DNA from: Pseudomonas campi
GTDB lineage: Bacteria > Pseudomonadota > Gammaproteobacteria > Pseudomonadales > Pseudomonadaceae
Direction of reading: 5' to 3'
Length of the DNA stretch: 64,000 bases
Assembly: GCF_013200955.2 (NCBI RefSeq)
Contig: NZ_CP053697.2
Location: 1,984,001-2,048,000 of the forward strand
The first letter of the stretch is position 1; every line of letters starts with the position of its first letter. The notes under the pieces were generated by a model. It was not told the origin of the DNA and searched no databases. It worked only from the letters and a program-made list of their open reading frames with translations. Both the position numbers and the translations under genes were made by a program. Shown here one piece after another: positions 1 through 8,745 of the stretch.

Positions 1-73
1 TTTCCTCGCCCATTTCCAGGTGTTCACCAGCGAGGCCCTGCAACTGCTGCGCGAACTGGCGCGGGTGAGGTAA
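1..73 (+). CDS. fliR: FliR, C-terminal end only (flagellar export gate)
   Basis: Only the last 23 codons are in the window, read from base 2 to a TAA at 71-73, ending LLRELARVR. The call rests on position: fliR normally lies directly upstream of flhB, and the stop is 3 bases before the flhB start, as in a coupled export-gate operon. FliR is an inner-membrane part of the flagellar type III export gate. The tail alone cannot be identified by sequence. Confidence 0.7.
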   Translation, partial: FLAHFQVFTSEALQLLRELARVR

Positions 74-76
74 CGC

Positions 77-1213
77 ATGGCTGAAAGCGAGAGCGGTGCC
101 GACAAAAGCGAGGAACCCACTAGTAAGCGCCTGGAAGAGGCGCGCAAGAAGGGCCAGATCGCCCGTTCCCGGGAGCTCAACACCCTCGCGGTGACCCTCG
201 CCGGTGCCGTGGCGTTGCTGATGTACGGCGGGCAGATGGGCGATGCCCTGCTCGACATCATGCGCGCCAATTTCGCCTTGCCGCGCGAGGTGCTGCTGGA
301 TGACCGCAGCATGGCGCTGTACCTGCTGGCGGCGGGCCAGGCCGCGCTGGAAATGATGCAGCCGTTCCTGATCGTGCTGCTGATTGCCTCCATCATCGGC
401 CCCATCGCCCTGGGCGGCTGGCTGTTCTCCATCGAAGCGCTGCAACCCAAGGCCAGCCGGATGAATCCCTGGGAAGGGCTCAAGCGCATGTTCTCGACCA
501 AGGCGCTGGTCGAGCTGCTCAAGGCCCTGGCCAAATTCGTGATCATCCTGCTGGTGGGCCTGGCCGTGCTCTCGGCGGATCAGGACGATCTGTTGGCGCT
601 GGCCAATGAACCGGTCGAATCGGCCATCCTGCATGGCGCCCTGATCGTCGGCCAGAGCACCCTGTGGCTGGCCTGTGGCTTGATTCTGATTGCCGCCGTG
701 GATGTGCCGTTCCAGCTCTGGGATGCCAAGCAGAAGCTGATGATGACCAAGCAGGAAGTGCGCGACGAGTACAAGGACAGCGAGGGCAAGCCCGAGGTCA
801 AGTCGAAGATCCGCCAGTTGCAGCGGCAGATGGCCGAGCGGCGGATGATGCAGCAGGTGCCGGAGGCCGACGTGGTGATCACCAACCCGACGCACTTCGC
901 CGTGGCCCTCAAGTACGACCCGGCCAAGGGCAATGCGCCGGTGCTGCTGGCCAAGGGTGGCGACTTCCTGGCGCTGAAGATTCGCGAGATCGCCCAGGAG
1001 CACAAGGTCACCCTGCTGGAATCACCCGCCCTGGCGCGGGCGGTGTACTTCTCCACCGAAATCGATCACGAAATTCCCGCCGGCCTCTACCTGGCCGTGG
1101 CCCAGGTGCTGGCCTACGTCTACCAACTGAAGCAGTTCCGCGCTGGCAAGGGCAAGCGCCCGAGCCCGTTGAACAACCTGCCGATCCCGCCGGATCTGCG
1201 CCGCGACGAGTAG
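77..1213 (+). CDS. flhB: FlhB, flagellar type III export switch protein
   Basis: 378 residues, the usual length for Pseudomonas FlhB. The N-terminal half carries the membrane segments of the export gate (hydrophobic stretches near 30-55, 90-118, 145-165 and 185-212). The cytoplasmic C-terminal domain contains the NPTH autocleavage motif at residues 270-273, followed by FAVALKYDP. FlhB binds the gate and, after cleavage between N and P, switches export from rod/hook to filament substrates together with FliK. It follows fliR with a 3-base gap. A stand-alone relative of its C-terminal domain is encoded at 17241-17567. Confidence 0.97.
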   Translation: MAESESGADKSEEPTSKRLEEARKKGQIARSRELNTLAVTLAGAVALLMYGGQMGDALLDIMRANFALPREVLLDDRSMALYLLAAGQAALEMMQPFLIVLLIASIIGPIALGGWLFSIEALQPKASRMNPWEGLKRMFSTKALVELLKALAKFVIILLVGLAVLSADQDDLLALANEPVESAILHGALIVGQSTLWLACGLILIAAVDVPFQLWDAKQKLMMTKQEVRDEYKDSEGKPEVKSKIRQLQRQMAERRMMQQVPEADVVITNPTHFAVALKYDPAKGNAPVLLAKGGDFLALKIREIAQEHKVTLLESPALARAVYFSTEIDHEIPAGLYLAVAQVLAYVYQLKQFRAGKGKRPSPLNNLPIPPDLRRDE

Positions 1214-1344
1214 TGCGCTGTACGTTCGTCGCCTGCCTTTGACAGCTCTGCCGTGCGACCTACACCTGCTAGTAGGTCGGTGGCCTTGCCGTTGCCGTGG
1301 TACTGAACCTGAACGGAGTCAGACCAACTGTATCGGAGAGCCTC

Positions 1345-2169
1345 ATGGCCAGAATTGCCCTCACCAGCGCCCTGCGCGGCGAATACGAACACCTCTTCAA
1401 TAGCTGCCAGATCCGCCCGGCCAAGGCCGGCGAGGTCGAAGCCCTGATCGACAAGCTGAATGGCAACCGCCCGCGCTACCAGCAGGTAGGCCAGGCGCTG
1501 GGCATTCCCTGGGGCTTCATCGCGGTGGTGCACAACATGGAAAGCGGGCAAAGCTTCAGCGGTCACCTGCACAACGGCGATCCCCTGACGGCGCGTACCG
1601 TGCAGGTACCCGCCGGGCGGCCAAAGACCGGCAATCCACCGTTCCCCTGGGAAGAGAGCGCCGAAGATGCCTTGCTGCTGAAGAAGCTGGGCGCTATGAC
1701 CGACTGGAGTCTGGCCGGCACGCTCTACCAGTTGGAGTTGTACAACGGCTTCGGCTATCGCCTGCACCACCCGCATGTGCTGACGCCTTATCTGTGGAGC
1801 TATTGCAACCACTACAGCAGCGGTAAATACGTGGCGGATGGGACTTGGTCCGACAGCGCGGTTTCCAAGCAATGTGGCGCCGCTGTGTTGCTGCGGCGCA
1901 TGGCCGAGCGCGGCCTGGTCGAGTTCGCCGATCAGCCCAAACCAGAGGCGGCAACCGGGCCGTTGGTGGTGGCCTACTCGATGAGTGCCTGCGCCGATCC
2001 ACTCGAGACGCGGCGGGTCGAGGCGCTACAGGGTTGGCTGAATACCTTCCCGGGGATCTTCGTCAAGGTCGACGGCATTCCCGGCAAGCGCACCTCTGAG
2101 GCTTACCAACGGGTGACCGGTGGCTACCTGCCGGGCGATCCACGGGTGCGTCAGCGCATTGCCGCCTAG
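1345..2169 (+). CDS. Lysozyme-family-like protein with C-terminal peptidoglycan-binding-like region
   Basis: 274 residues from an ATG preceded by GGAGAG; the frame is open further upstream (to 1297), but only this ATG has a ribosome site. The central part (about residues 55-175) contains HNMESG with a candidate acidic catalytic Glu66, then HLHNGDPL, VPAGRP and PPFPWEESA, a pattern I associate with the lysozyme-like COG5526 group. Residues about 225-270 (LQGWLN...VDGIPGKRTSEAYQ) resemble a PG_binding_1 repeat. There is no signal peptide, so a periplasmic muramidase role would need another export route. It interrupts flhB-flhA, and its flanks look like a separate transcription unit. Function is inferred. 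Confidence 0.55.
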   Translation: MARIALTSALRGEYEHLFNSCQIRPAKAGEVEALIDKLNGNRPRYQQVGQALGIPWGFIAVVHNMESGQSFSGHLHNGDPLTARTVQVPAGRPKTGNPPFPWEESAEDALLLKKLGAMTDWSLAGTLYQLELYNGFGYRLHHPHVLTPYLWSYCNHYSSGKYVADGTWSDSAVSKQCGAAVLLRRMAERGLVEFADQPKPEAATGPLVVAYSMSACADPLETRRVEALQGWLNTFPGIFVKVDGIPGKRTSEAYQRVTGGYLPGDPRVRQRIAA

Positions 2170-2187
2170 CCCCTGAGCCGCCCAGCA

Positions 2188-2216
2188 GCCCGCAGGGCGG
2201 CCCATGCTCTGCGGGC
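2188..2216 (+). terminator. Hairpin after the lysozyme-like gene
   Basis: GCCCGCAG (2188-2195) pairs with CTGCGGGC (2209-2216) around a 13-base loop, just past the stop at 2169. There is no T-tract, so an intrinsic terminator is only possible. Confidence 0.35.
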
Positions 2217-2237
2217 GCTGCAGGCTCGTCGAGCAAG

Positions 2238-2253
2238 TTGGAATGCTTCTTGC
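2238..2253 (+). promoter_or_regulatory. Sigma-54 (RpoN) -24/-12 promoter for flhA
   Basis: The sequence TTGGAATGCTTCTTGC has GG at 2240-2241 and GC at 2252-2253, exactly 12 bases apart as sigma-54 requires. It lies about 60 bases upstream of the flhA start. In P. aeruginosa flhA belongs to the FleQ/RpoN-dependent class of flagellar genes, which fits. The -24 element is TTGGAATG rather than the best TTGGCACG. Confidence 0.7.
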
Positions 2254-2311
2254 CATAACTCCAGCACGGCGCGCTTTCGCGTCAAAAGATTGAATAGGCT
2301 GGGGAAAACAA

Positions 2312-4441
2312 GTGGCAGTGGATCGCGCGCAAATCATCGGTGACGTACGCACCAACCTGTCGGGGTTACGCCACGGCAACCTGGGCATCCCGCTGATGCT
2401 GCTGGTCATGCTCGCCATGGTCATGCTGCCGATCCCGCCATTCCTGCTCGACGTGCTGTTCACCTTCAGTATCGCGCTGTCCATCGTGGTCCTGCTGGTG
2501 GCGATCTATTCCCTGCGCCCGCTGGATTTCGCCGTATTCCCGACGGTGCTGCTGGCCGCGACGCTGCTGCGTCTGGCGCTGAACGTGGCGTCCACGCGGG
2601 TGGTGTTGCTGCACGGTCAGGACGGTCACGATGCCGCCGGTAAGGTGATTCAGGCCTTTGGTGAGGTGGTGATCGGCGGTAACTACGTGGTCGGTGCGGT
2701 GGTGTTCGCCATCCTCATGATCATCAACTTCGTGGTGGTCACCAAGGGTGCCGGGCGTATTTCCGAGGTGAGCGCGCGCTTCACCCTGGATGCCATGCCT
2801 GGCAAACAGATGGCCATCGACGCCGACCTCAACTCCGGCCTGATCGACCAGCCGGAAGCCAAGCGCCGGCGTACCGAAGTGTCCCAGGAAGCCGACTTCT
2901 ATGGCTCGATGGACGGTGCCAGCAAGTTCGTCCGCGGCGACGCCATTGCCGGTCTGCTGATTCTGTTCATCAACCTGATCGGCGGCGTCGCCATCGGCAT
3001 GTTCCAGCACGATCTGTCCTTCGGCGATGCAGGGCGCATCTACACCTTGCTGACCATCGGTGACGGCCTGGTGGCGCAGATTCCCTCGCTGTTGCTGTCC
3101 ACTGCGGCGGCGATCATGGTCACCCGCGTGTCGACCTCGGAAGACATGGGCGCCCAGGTAAGCCGGCAGATGTTCGCTTCGCCACGCGCACTGGCGGTTG
3201 CCGCGGCCATCATGATCGCCATGGGCCTGGTGCCGGGCATGCCGCATTTCTCCTTCATCAGCCTCGGCCTGGTGGCCGCTGGCGCTGCCTACTGGATCGC
3301 CAACAAGCAGCGCAAGGGCAAGGAAGAAGAGGTCAAGGAAGTCCAGCGCCAGCAGGAACTGCTGCCGGCGCAGCGCTCCCCGGAGGTCAAGGAGCTGGGC
3401 TGGGATGATGTCACCCCGGTGGACATGGTCGGCCTGGAGGTGGGTTATCGTCTGATCCCGCTGGTCGATCGGGCCCAGGGCGGGCAGCTGCTGGCGCGGA
3501 TCAAGGGGGTGCGCAAGAAGCTCTCCCAGGAGATGGGCTTTCTGATGCCCTCGGTGCATATCCGCGACAACCTCGACCTGCTGCCGAATGCCTACCGTTT
3601 GACCCTGATGGGCGTCAGCGTGGCCGAAGCCGAGGTGTACCCGGAACGCGAACTGGCGATCAACCCGGGGCAGGTGTTCGGCACCCTCAACGGCATTGCC
3701 GCCAAGGACCCGGCGTTCGGCCTGGAGGCGGTGTGGATCGACCCGACCCAGCGCGACCAGGCGCAATCGCTTGGCTACACGGTGGTCGACGCCAGTACCG
3801 TAGTCGCCACGCACCTCAACCAGGTGCTGCACAAGCACGCCCACGAACTGCTCGGTCATGAGGAAGTGCAGCAGCTGCTGCAGCTGCTGGCCAAGAGCTC
3901 GCCGAAGTTGGCCGAAGAGCTGGTGCCGGGCCTGGTGTCGCTGTCGACCCTGCTTAAAGTGTTGCAGGCTTTGCTGCAGGAGCAGGTGCCGGTACGCGAC
4001 ATTCGCACCATCGCCGAAGCCATCGCCAATGTGGCGCCAAAGAGTCAAGATCCCGCCGCGATGGTCGTCGCGGTGCGTGTCGCGCTGGCTCGTGCAATCG
4101 TGCAAAGCGTTGTGGGACTAGAGCCCGAGCTGCCTGTGATCACTCTGGAACCCAGGTTGGAACAGATATTGCTCAATAGCCTGCAGAAGGCCGGTCAGGG
4201 CTCCGAGGATGGCATCCTCCTCGAACCTGGCATGGCCGAAAAGCTGCAACGCTCCCTGGTGGAAGCGGCGCAGCGCCAGGAAATGCTCGGCAAACCGGTG
4301 ATCCTGCTGGTAGCCGGCCCGGTTCGGGCGATGCTCTCGCGTTTTGCGCGGCTCGCGGTACCCAGCATGCATGTCCTGGCTTATCAGGAAATACCGGATA
4401 ACAAGCAGGTCACGATCGTTGCCACGGTCGGCCAGAACTGA
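2312..4441 (+). CDS. flhA: FlhA, flagellar type III export gate protein
   Basis: 709 residues from a GTG start behind GGGGAAAA. The N-terminal third is hydrophobic with about eight membrane segments, and the conserved cytoplasmic FHIPEP signature region (MPGKQMAIDADLNSGLID) lies around residues 164-181. The C-terminal half is the cytoplasmic ring domain that docks chaperone-substrate complexes. FlhA forms the nonameric export ring and couples proton flow to protein export. It starts a new transcription unit from the sigma-54 promoter at 2238 and is followed 12 bases later by flhF. Confidence 0.98.
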   Translation: MAVDRAQIIGDVRTNLSGLRHGNLGIPLMLLVMLAMVMLPIPPFLLDVLFTFSIALSIVVLLVAIYSLRPLDFAVFPTVLLAATLLRLALNVASTRVVLLHGQDGHDAAGKVIQAFGEVVIGGNYVVGAVVFAILMIINFVVVTKGAGRISEVSARFTLDAMPGKQMAIDADLNSGLIDQPEAKRRRTEVSQEADFYGSMDGASKFVRGDAIAGLLILFINLIGGVAIGMFQHDLSFGDAGRIYTLLTIGDGLVAQIPSLLLSTAAAIMVTRVSTSEDMGAQVSRQMFASPRALAVAAAIMIAMGLVPGMPHFSFISLGLVAAGAAYWIANKQRKGKEEEVKEVQRQQELLPAQRSPEVKELGWDDVTPVDMVGLEVGYRLIPLVDRAQGGQLLARIKGVRKKLSQEMGFLMPSVHIRDNLDLLPNAYRLTLMGVSVAEAEVYPERELAINPGQVFGTLNGIAAKDPAFGLEAVWIDPTQRDQAQSLGYTVVDASTVVATHLNQVLHKHAHELLGHEEVQQLLQLLAKSSPKLAEELVPGLVSLSTLLKVLQALLQEQVPVRDIRTIAEAIANVAPKSQDPAAMVVAVRVALARAIVQSVVGLEPELPVITLEPRLEQILLNSLQKAGQGSEDGILLEPGMAEKLQRSLVEAAQRQEMLGKPVILLVAGPVRAMLSRFARLAVPSMHVLAYQEIPDNKQVTIVATVGQN

Positions 4442-4453
4442 GGGTTCTAAGCC

Positions 4454-5779
4454 ATGCAAGTCAAACGCTTCTTCGCCGCCGATATGCGTCAAGCCATGAA
4501 ACTGGTGCGCGATGAGCTGGGCGCCGACGCTGCCATCATCGGCAACCGTCGGGTGGCCGGCGGTGTCGAGCTGACTGCCGCGCTGGACTATCAGCTGCCG
4601 GCCGAGCCGGTGCGCCAGCCCAACCCGGCGCTGGAAGCCGAGCTGCGCAAGACCCAGGCGAAGATCGCCACTGCCCAGGCCGACCTGAGCAGCCGGGCGA
4701 GTGCCGATGAGCGCAAGGATCGCCAGCTGTTCGCCAACGAATCGATCATTGCCCCGGAGCTGCCGGCCTCGATGGTCAAACCGCAGCGCCCGGCAGCCCC
4801 GCAGGCGGCCCCCGTGGCTGCTCGCCCGAGCGCCGACCAGGGCGCCATCGATGCCATGCGCTTTGAGCTGCATGGCCTGCGTGAACTGATCGAAGTGCAG
4901 CTGGGCTCGATTGCCTGGGGCCAGCTGCAGACCCGCAAGCCGCAACAGGCCAATCTGTGGCGTCGCCTGCAGCGCATGGGCCTGTCCGCTGAGCTGTCCA
5001 AGGCGCTGCTGGAACGTGTCGGCAAGGTGGCCGAACCGCGCCAGGCCTGGCGCATGCTGCTGGCGCATCTGGCCCACGCGATCAAGACGCCGAAAGTCGA
5101 GCCGTTGGAAGAGGGTGGGGTGATCGCCCTGGTTGGCCCGGCCGGCATGGGCAAGACCACCACCCTGGCCAAGCTGGCGGCGCGCTACGTACTCAAATAC
5201 GGCTCGCAGAGCATTGCCCTGGTGAGTATGGACAGCTTCCGCATCGGTGCCCAGGAGCAGCTGAAGACTCTCGGGCGTATCCTCAATGTGTCGGTGACTC
5301 AGGTCGATCCGGGCCAGTCGCTGGTTCAAGCTCTGGCACCGCTGGCGCGCAAGCGCGTGGTGCTGATCGATACCGCCGGCCTGCCAGCCAACGATCCGGC
5401 TCTGCGCATGCAGCTGGAAAGCCTCGCAGGGCGCGGCGTGAATGCCAAAAATTACCTGGTGCTGGCCGCCACCAGCCAGAGCCAAGTGCTCAAGGCGGCC
5501 TACCATAGTTATAAGCGCTGCGGTCTGTCCGGTTGCATCCTGAGTAAACTGGATGAAGCCACCAGCCTTGGCGAAGTTTTAGGGCTGGCTATCAGCCAGC
5601 ATCTACCGGTAGCCTATCTGACTGATGGGCCGAAGATTCCGGACGATGTGCAGGTGCCGCGCAGCCACCAGTTGGTGAGTCGCGCCGTCAGCCTGCAAAC
5701 CACGGAAGATCCGAGCGAAGAAGCCATGGCAGATGTATTCGCCGGTCTGTACCACAATCCGGCCAGGCGGGCGGGTTAG
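4454..5779 (+). CDS. flhF: FlhF, SRP-type GTPase for polar flagellum placement
   Basis: 441 residues. An N-terminal basic/variable B domain (about 1-130) precedes the N and G domains. The G domain shows the P-loop GPAGMGKTT from residue 228, the SRP-family DSFRIGAQEQL motif about 35 residues later, DTAGLPANDP, and SKLDEATSLG near the end. FlhF is a membrane-associated GTPase that directs flagellar assembly to the cell pole in Pseudomonas and Vibrio, antagonised in number control by FleN, the next gene. The gap to flhA is 12 bases, so co-transcription is likely. Confidence 0.97.
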   Translation: MQVKRFFAADMRQAMKLVRDELGADAAIIGNRRVAGGVELTAALDYQLPAEPVRQPNPALEAELRKTQAKIATAQADLSSRASADERKDRQLFANESIIAPELPASMVKPQRPAAPQAAPVAARPSADQGAIDAMRFELHGLRELIEVQLGSIAWGQLQTRKPQQANLWRRLQRMGLSAELSKALLERVGKVAEPRQAWRMLLAHLAHAIKTPKVEPLEEGGVIALVGPAGMGKTTTLAKLAARYVLKYGSQSIALVSMDSFRIGAQEQLKTLGRILNVSVTQVDPGQSLVQALAPLARKRVVLIDTAGLPANDPALRMQLESLAGRGVNAKNYLVLAATSQSQVLKAAYHSYKRCGLSGCILSKLDEATSLGEVLGLAISQHLPVAYLTDGPKIPDDVQVPRSHQLVSRAVSLQTTEDPSEEAMADVFAGLYHNPARRAG

Positions 5780-5875
5780 GGCAGGCAGTAGCGGTCAAGG
5801 CGATCTAGTGTTGAGGAAAGGTCGGTGTAGTTGCCCGATCAGCCCAGTCCAGGCAAGACAAGGTGTGTAGAAAAC

Positions 5876-6709
5876 ATGGGTAGTTTGCATCCCGTACAGG
5901 TGATTGCAGTGACCGGCGGCAAAGGTGGCGTCGGCAAGACCAACGTGTCGGTGAATCTGTCACTGGCGCTGGCCGATCTCGGCCGTCGGGTCATGCTGAT
6001 GGACGCCGACCTCGGCCTGGCCAACGTCGATGTGCTGCTTGGCCTCACGGCCAAGCGCACCCTGGCCGACGTGATATCCGGCGAGTGCGACCTCAAGGAC
6101 GTACTAATCCCGGGGCCCGGCGGCATTCGTGTGGTGCCGGCCGCTTCCGGCACGCAGAGCATGGTGCAACTGACGCCCATGCAGCATGCCGGCCTGATCC
6201 AGGCCTTCAGCGACATCAGCGACAACCTCGACGTGCTGGTGATCGATACCGCTGCCGGCATCGGTGATGGCGTGGTCAGCTTCGTTCGCGCCGCCCAGGA
6301 AGTGATAGTCGTGGTCTGCGATGAACCGACCTCGATCACCGACGCCTATGCCCTGATCAAGCTGCTCAACCGCGATTACGGCATGAGTCGGTTCCGTGTT
6401 CTGGCCAATATGGCCCACAGCCCGCAGGAAGGTCGCAACCTCTTTGCTAAGCTGACTAAAGTGACTGACCGTTTCCTCGATGTGGCCCTGCAATACGTGG
6501 GTGCCGTGCCGTACGACGAGTCAGTCCGCAAGGCCGTGCAGAAGCAGCGCGCGGTCTATGAAGCTTTCCCGCGCTCGAAGTGCGCACTGGCGTTCAAGGC
6601 GATCGCCCAGAAAGTCGACACGTGGCCCTTACCGGCCAACCCGCGCGGCCATCTGGAGTTTTTCGTCGAACGTTTGGTGCAGCAACCGATCGCGGGAACG
6701 GCGGTATGA
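5876..6709 (+). CDS. fleN: FleN (FlhG), MinD-like ATPase limiting flagellar number
   Basis: 277 residues from the ATG beginning MGSLHPVQVIAVTGG; the frame is open to 5831, but family members start near this Met. Deviant Walker A GGKGGVGKT has its signature lysine at residue 16 and the P-loop lysine at 21, and the MDADLGLANVDVLLGL region is typical. FleN binds the master regulator FleQ and keeps flagella at one per pole. The stop overlaps the fliA start (ATGA at 6706-6709), indicating translational coupling. The 96 bases between flhF and fleN contain no promoter I can recognise. Confidence 0.96.
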   Translation: MGSLHPVQVIAVTGGKGGVGKTNVSVNLSLALADLGRRVMLMDADLGLANVDVLLGLTAKRTLADVISGECDLKDVLIPGPGGIRVVPAASGTQSMVQLTPMQHAGLIQAFSDISDNLDVLVIDTAAGIGDGVVSFVRAAQEVIVVVCDEPTSITDAYALIKLLNRDYGMSRFRVLANMAHSPQEGRNLFAKLTKVTDRFLDVALQYVGAVPYDESVRKAVQKQRAVYEAFPRSKCALAFKAIAQKVDTWPLPANPRGHLEFFVERLVQQPIAGTAV

Positions 6710-7455
6710 CAGCAGCAGCCAGTGGACTCCGTATGTACAACAAGGCGCAGGCGCAGGATTCCCAGCACCAGCTGATTGAGCGCTACGGGCCGCTGGTCAA
6801 GCGTATTGCCTACCATCTGCTGGCACGGCTACCGGCCAGTGTTCAGGTGGATGATCTGATCCAGGCCGGCATGATCGGCCTGCTCGAAGCCTCGAAGAAA
6901 TATGACGGAGGCAAGGGCGCCAGTTTCGAAACCTACGCCGGTATCCGCATCCGTGGCGCCATGCTCGACGAGGTGCGCAAGGGCGACTGGGCACCGCGCT
7001 CGGTACACCGCAACACCCGCATGGTCAGCGACGCAATCAGAAAGATTGAAGCCCGCACGGGTCGAGACGCTAAAGATCAAGAGGTTGCGGCCGAACTCCA
7101 ATTGAGTCTCGAGGATTACTACGGCATTCTTGGCGACACTTTGGGCAGCCGCCTGTTCAGTTTCGACGACCTGATGCAGGACGGTGAACATGGCGGCATG
7201 CATGAAGACACCGGGAGCACCCAGACCGAACCCCTGCATGAGCTGGAAGACGAGCGCTTCCAGTCGGCGCTGGCTGAAGCCATCGCCAACTTGCCGGAGC
7301 GCGAACGCCTGGTTTTGGCGCTGTACTACGACGAAGAACTGAATCTCAAGGAAATCGGTGAGGTCCTGGGAGTCAGTGAGTCCCGTGTCAGTCAACTGCA
7401 CAGCCAGTGCGCCGCACGTTTGCGTGCGCGTCTGGGTGAGTGGCGGGCCAGCTGA
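6706..7455 (+). CDS. fliA: FliA, flagellar sigma factor 28
   Basis: 249 residues from the ATG overlapping the fleN stop; an open frame further upstream lies inside fleN and is not used. Region 2 is visible (DLIQAGMIGLLEASKKYD and FETYAGIRIRGAMLDEVRKGDW, about residues 46-95). Region 4 has a helix-turn-helix (LKEIGEVLGVSESRVSQLH, about 212-231). FliA directs RNA polymerase to late flagellar and chemotaxis promoters. Two candidate targets are in this window, upstream of parP (14640) and of the chemoreceptor gene (35256). Confidence 0.97.
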   Translation: MTAAASGLRMYNKAQAQDSQHQLIERYGPLVKRIAYHLLARLPASVQVDDLIQAGMIGLLEASKKYDGGKGASFETYAGIRIRGAMLDEVRKGDWAPRSVHRNTRMVSDAIRKIEARTGRDAKDQEVAAELQLSLEDYYGILGDTLGSRLFSFDDLMQDGEHGGMHEDTGSTQTEPLHELEDERFQSALAEAIANLPERERLVLALYYDEELNLKEIGEVLGVSESRVSQLHSQCAARLRARLGEWRAS

Positions 7456-7524
7456 AGGGCTACCGGTTTCATGATTGCGGCGTCTCCGGGGGCCGGTGAC
7501 GTTTAAGACTGTACGGAGGTCGAC

Positions 7525-7911
7525 TTGGACAAGAACATGAAAATCCTCATCGTTGATGACTTCTCGACGATGCGACGGATCATCAAGAACCTCTTGCGTG
7601 ATTTGGGATTTACCAATACCGCCGAGGCGGATGACGGGGTGACCGCATTGCCGATGCTGCAGAGTGGCAGCTTCGACTTTCTGGTGACCGACTGGAACAT
7701 GCCCGGCATGACCGGCATCGACCTGTTGCGCGCGGTGCGTGCCGACGATCGCCTGAAAACCCTGCCGGTGCTGATGGTGACGGCCGAGGCCAAGCGTGAC
7801 CAGATCATCGAGGCCGCGCAGGCCGGGGTGAATGGCTACGTGGTCAAGCCGTTCACGGCTCAGGTGCTGAAGGAGAAGATCGAAAAGATCTTCGAGCGGG
7901 TTAATGGCTGA
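7525..7911 (+). CDS. cheY: CheY, chemotaxis response regulator
   Basis: A single receiver domain with phosphoacceptor Asp in VTDWNMPG (residue 56 from the TTG start, 52 from the ATG), the acidic pair in ILIVDDF, Thr in MVTAEA and Lys in VVKPF. Phospho-CheY binds the flagellar switch. The start is uncertain: GGAGGT (7515-7520) is 4 bases from TTG at 7525 but 16 bases from ATG at 7537. The Shine-Dalgarno spacing favours TTG (128 residues), whereas homologues are usually annotated from MKILIVDDF (124 residues). It overlaps cheZ by 8 bases. Confidence 0.97.
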   Translation: MDKNMKILIVDDFSTMRRIIKNLLRDLGFTNTAEADDGVTALPMLQSGSFDFLVTDWNMPGMTGIDLLRAVRADDRLKTLPVLMVTAEAKRDQIIEAAQAGVNGYVVKPFTAQVLKEKIEKIFERVNG

Positions 7912-8716
7912 TGTTCGCCACGAGGGCGCTATGGCACACGATGACTCCCTGGGCGAGCTTGAATCGACCCTGAAGATGCATGCAACGCAACTTGTCGACA
8001 GCCTGGAAAAAGGCCGTTTTGGCGAAGCCGTACAACTCATTCACGAACTCAACCAGACCCGCGACCGTGGCCTGTATCAGGAAGTTGGCCGGCTGACGCG
8101 GGAATTGCACAACGCCATCGTCAATTTTCAGATCGATCCCGGTAATCCCCACGCTCAGGAAATCTCGCAGATCAGTGATGCTACTGAACGGCTCTCCTAT
8201 GTAGTGACGATGACCGAGAAAGCGGCCAACCGCACCATGGATCTGGTCGAGCAGAGCGCGCCGCTGGTCAATGGCCTGGGTGACGAGGCGCAGAGTCTCA
8301 GCGCCGACTGGGGCAAGTTCATGCGCCGCGAGCTGGGCGCCGATGCCTTCCGCGAGTTGGCTAAACGTATCGAACTGTTCCTCGCTCACAGCGAGCGTGA
8401 CAGCCAGAAGCTCTCCGGTTACCTGAACGACATTTTGCTGGCGCAGGACTATCAGGACCTGACCGGCCAAGTGATCAAGCGCGTGACGCAACTGGTCACC
8501 GAGGTTGAAGGAAATCTGCTGAAGCTGGTGTTGATGGCCAGCCATGTCGATCGGTTTGCTGGTATCCAGCATGACCACGAGGCGCTACGCGCCGAGCAAG
8601 AACAACAAAAAGAGCCTTCCCGGGGTGAAGGTCCGCAGATTCATGCCGATAAGCGTGAGGACGTCGCATCCAATCAGGACGATGTCGATGATCTGCTGTC
8701 CAGCCTGGGATTTTAA
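7904..8716 (+). CDS. cheZ: CheZ, CheY-phosphate phosphatase
   Basis: 270 residues from an ATG inside the end of cheY; a second ATG at 7931 ([10 protein letters not shown]) is an alternative. The long helical hairpin core includes [14 protein letters not shown], carrying the conserved Gln/Asp catalytic region. The extreme C-terminus [12 protein letters not shown] (259-270) matches the CheY-binding tail known from enteric CheZ, joined to the core by a charged linker. CheZ speeds dephosphorylation of CheY-P and resets swimming. The same acidic-LL-x-x-L pattern recurs in the CheA linker encoded just downstream. Confidence 0.96.
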   Translation: MADVRHEGAMAHDDSLGELESTLKMHATQLVDSLEKGRFGEAVQLIHELNQTRDRGLYQEVGRLTRELHNAIVNFQIDPGNPHAQEISQISDATERLSYVVTMTEKAANRTMDLVEQSAPLVNGLGDEAQSLSADWGKFMRRELGADAFRELAKRIELFLAHSERDSQKLSGYLNDILLAQDYQDLTGQVIKRVTQLVTEVEGNLLKLVLMASHVDRFAGIQHDHEALRAEQEQQKEPSRGEGPQIHADKREDVASNQDDVDDLLSSLGF

Positions 8717-8733
8717 GGCTCTAACAGAGCCTT
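8715..8733 (+). promoter_or_regulatory. Hairpin between cheZ and cheA
   Basis: AAGGCTCT (8715-8722) and AGAGCCTT (8726-8733) form an 8-bp perfect stem with a 3-base loop. The left arm overlaps the cheZ stop codon, and the cheA ribosome site GGAG follows at once. With no T-tract it is more likely an mRNA processing or attenuation element than a terminator. Confidence 0.35.
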
Positions 8734-8745
8734 TGGAGCGCACCG

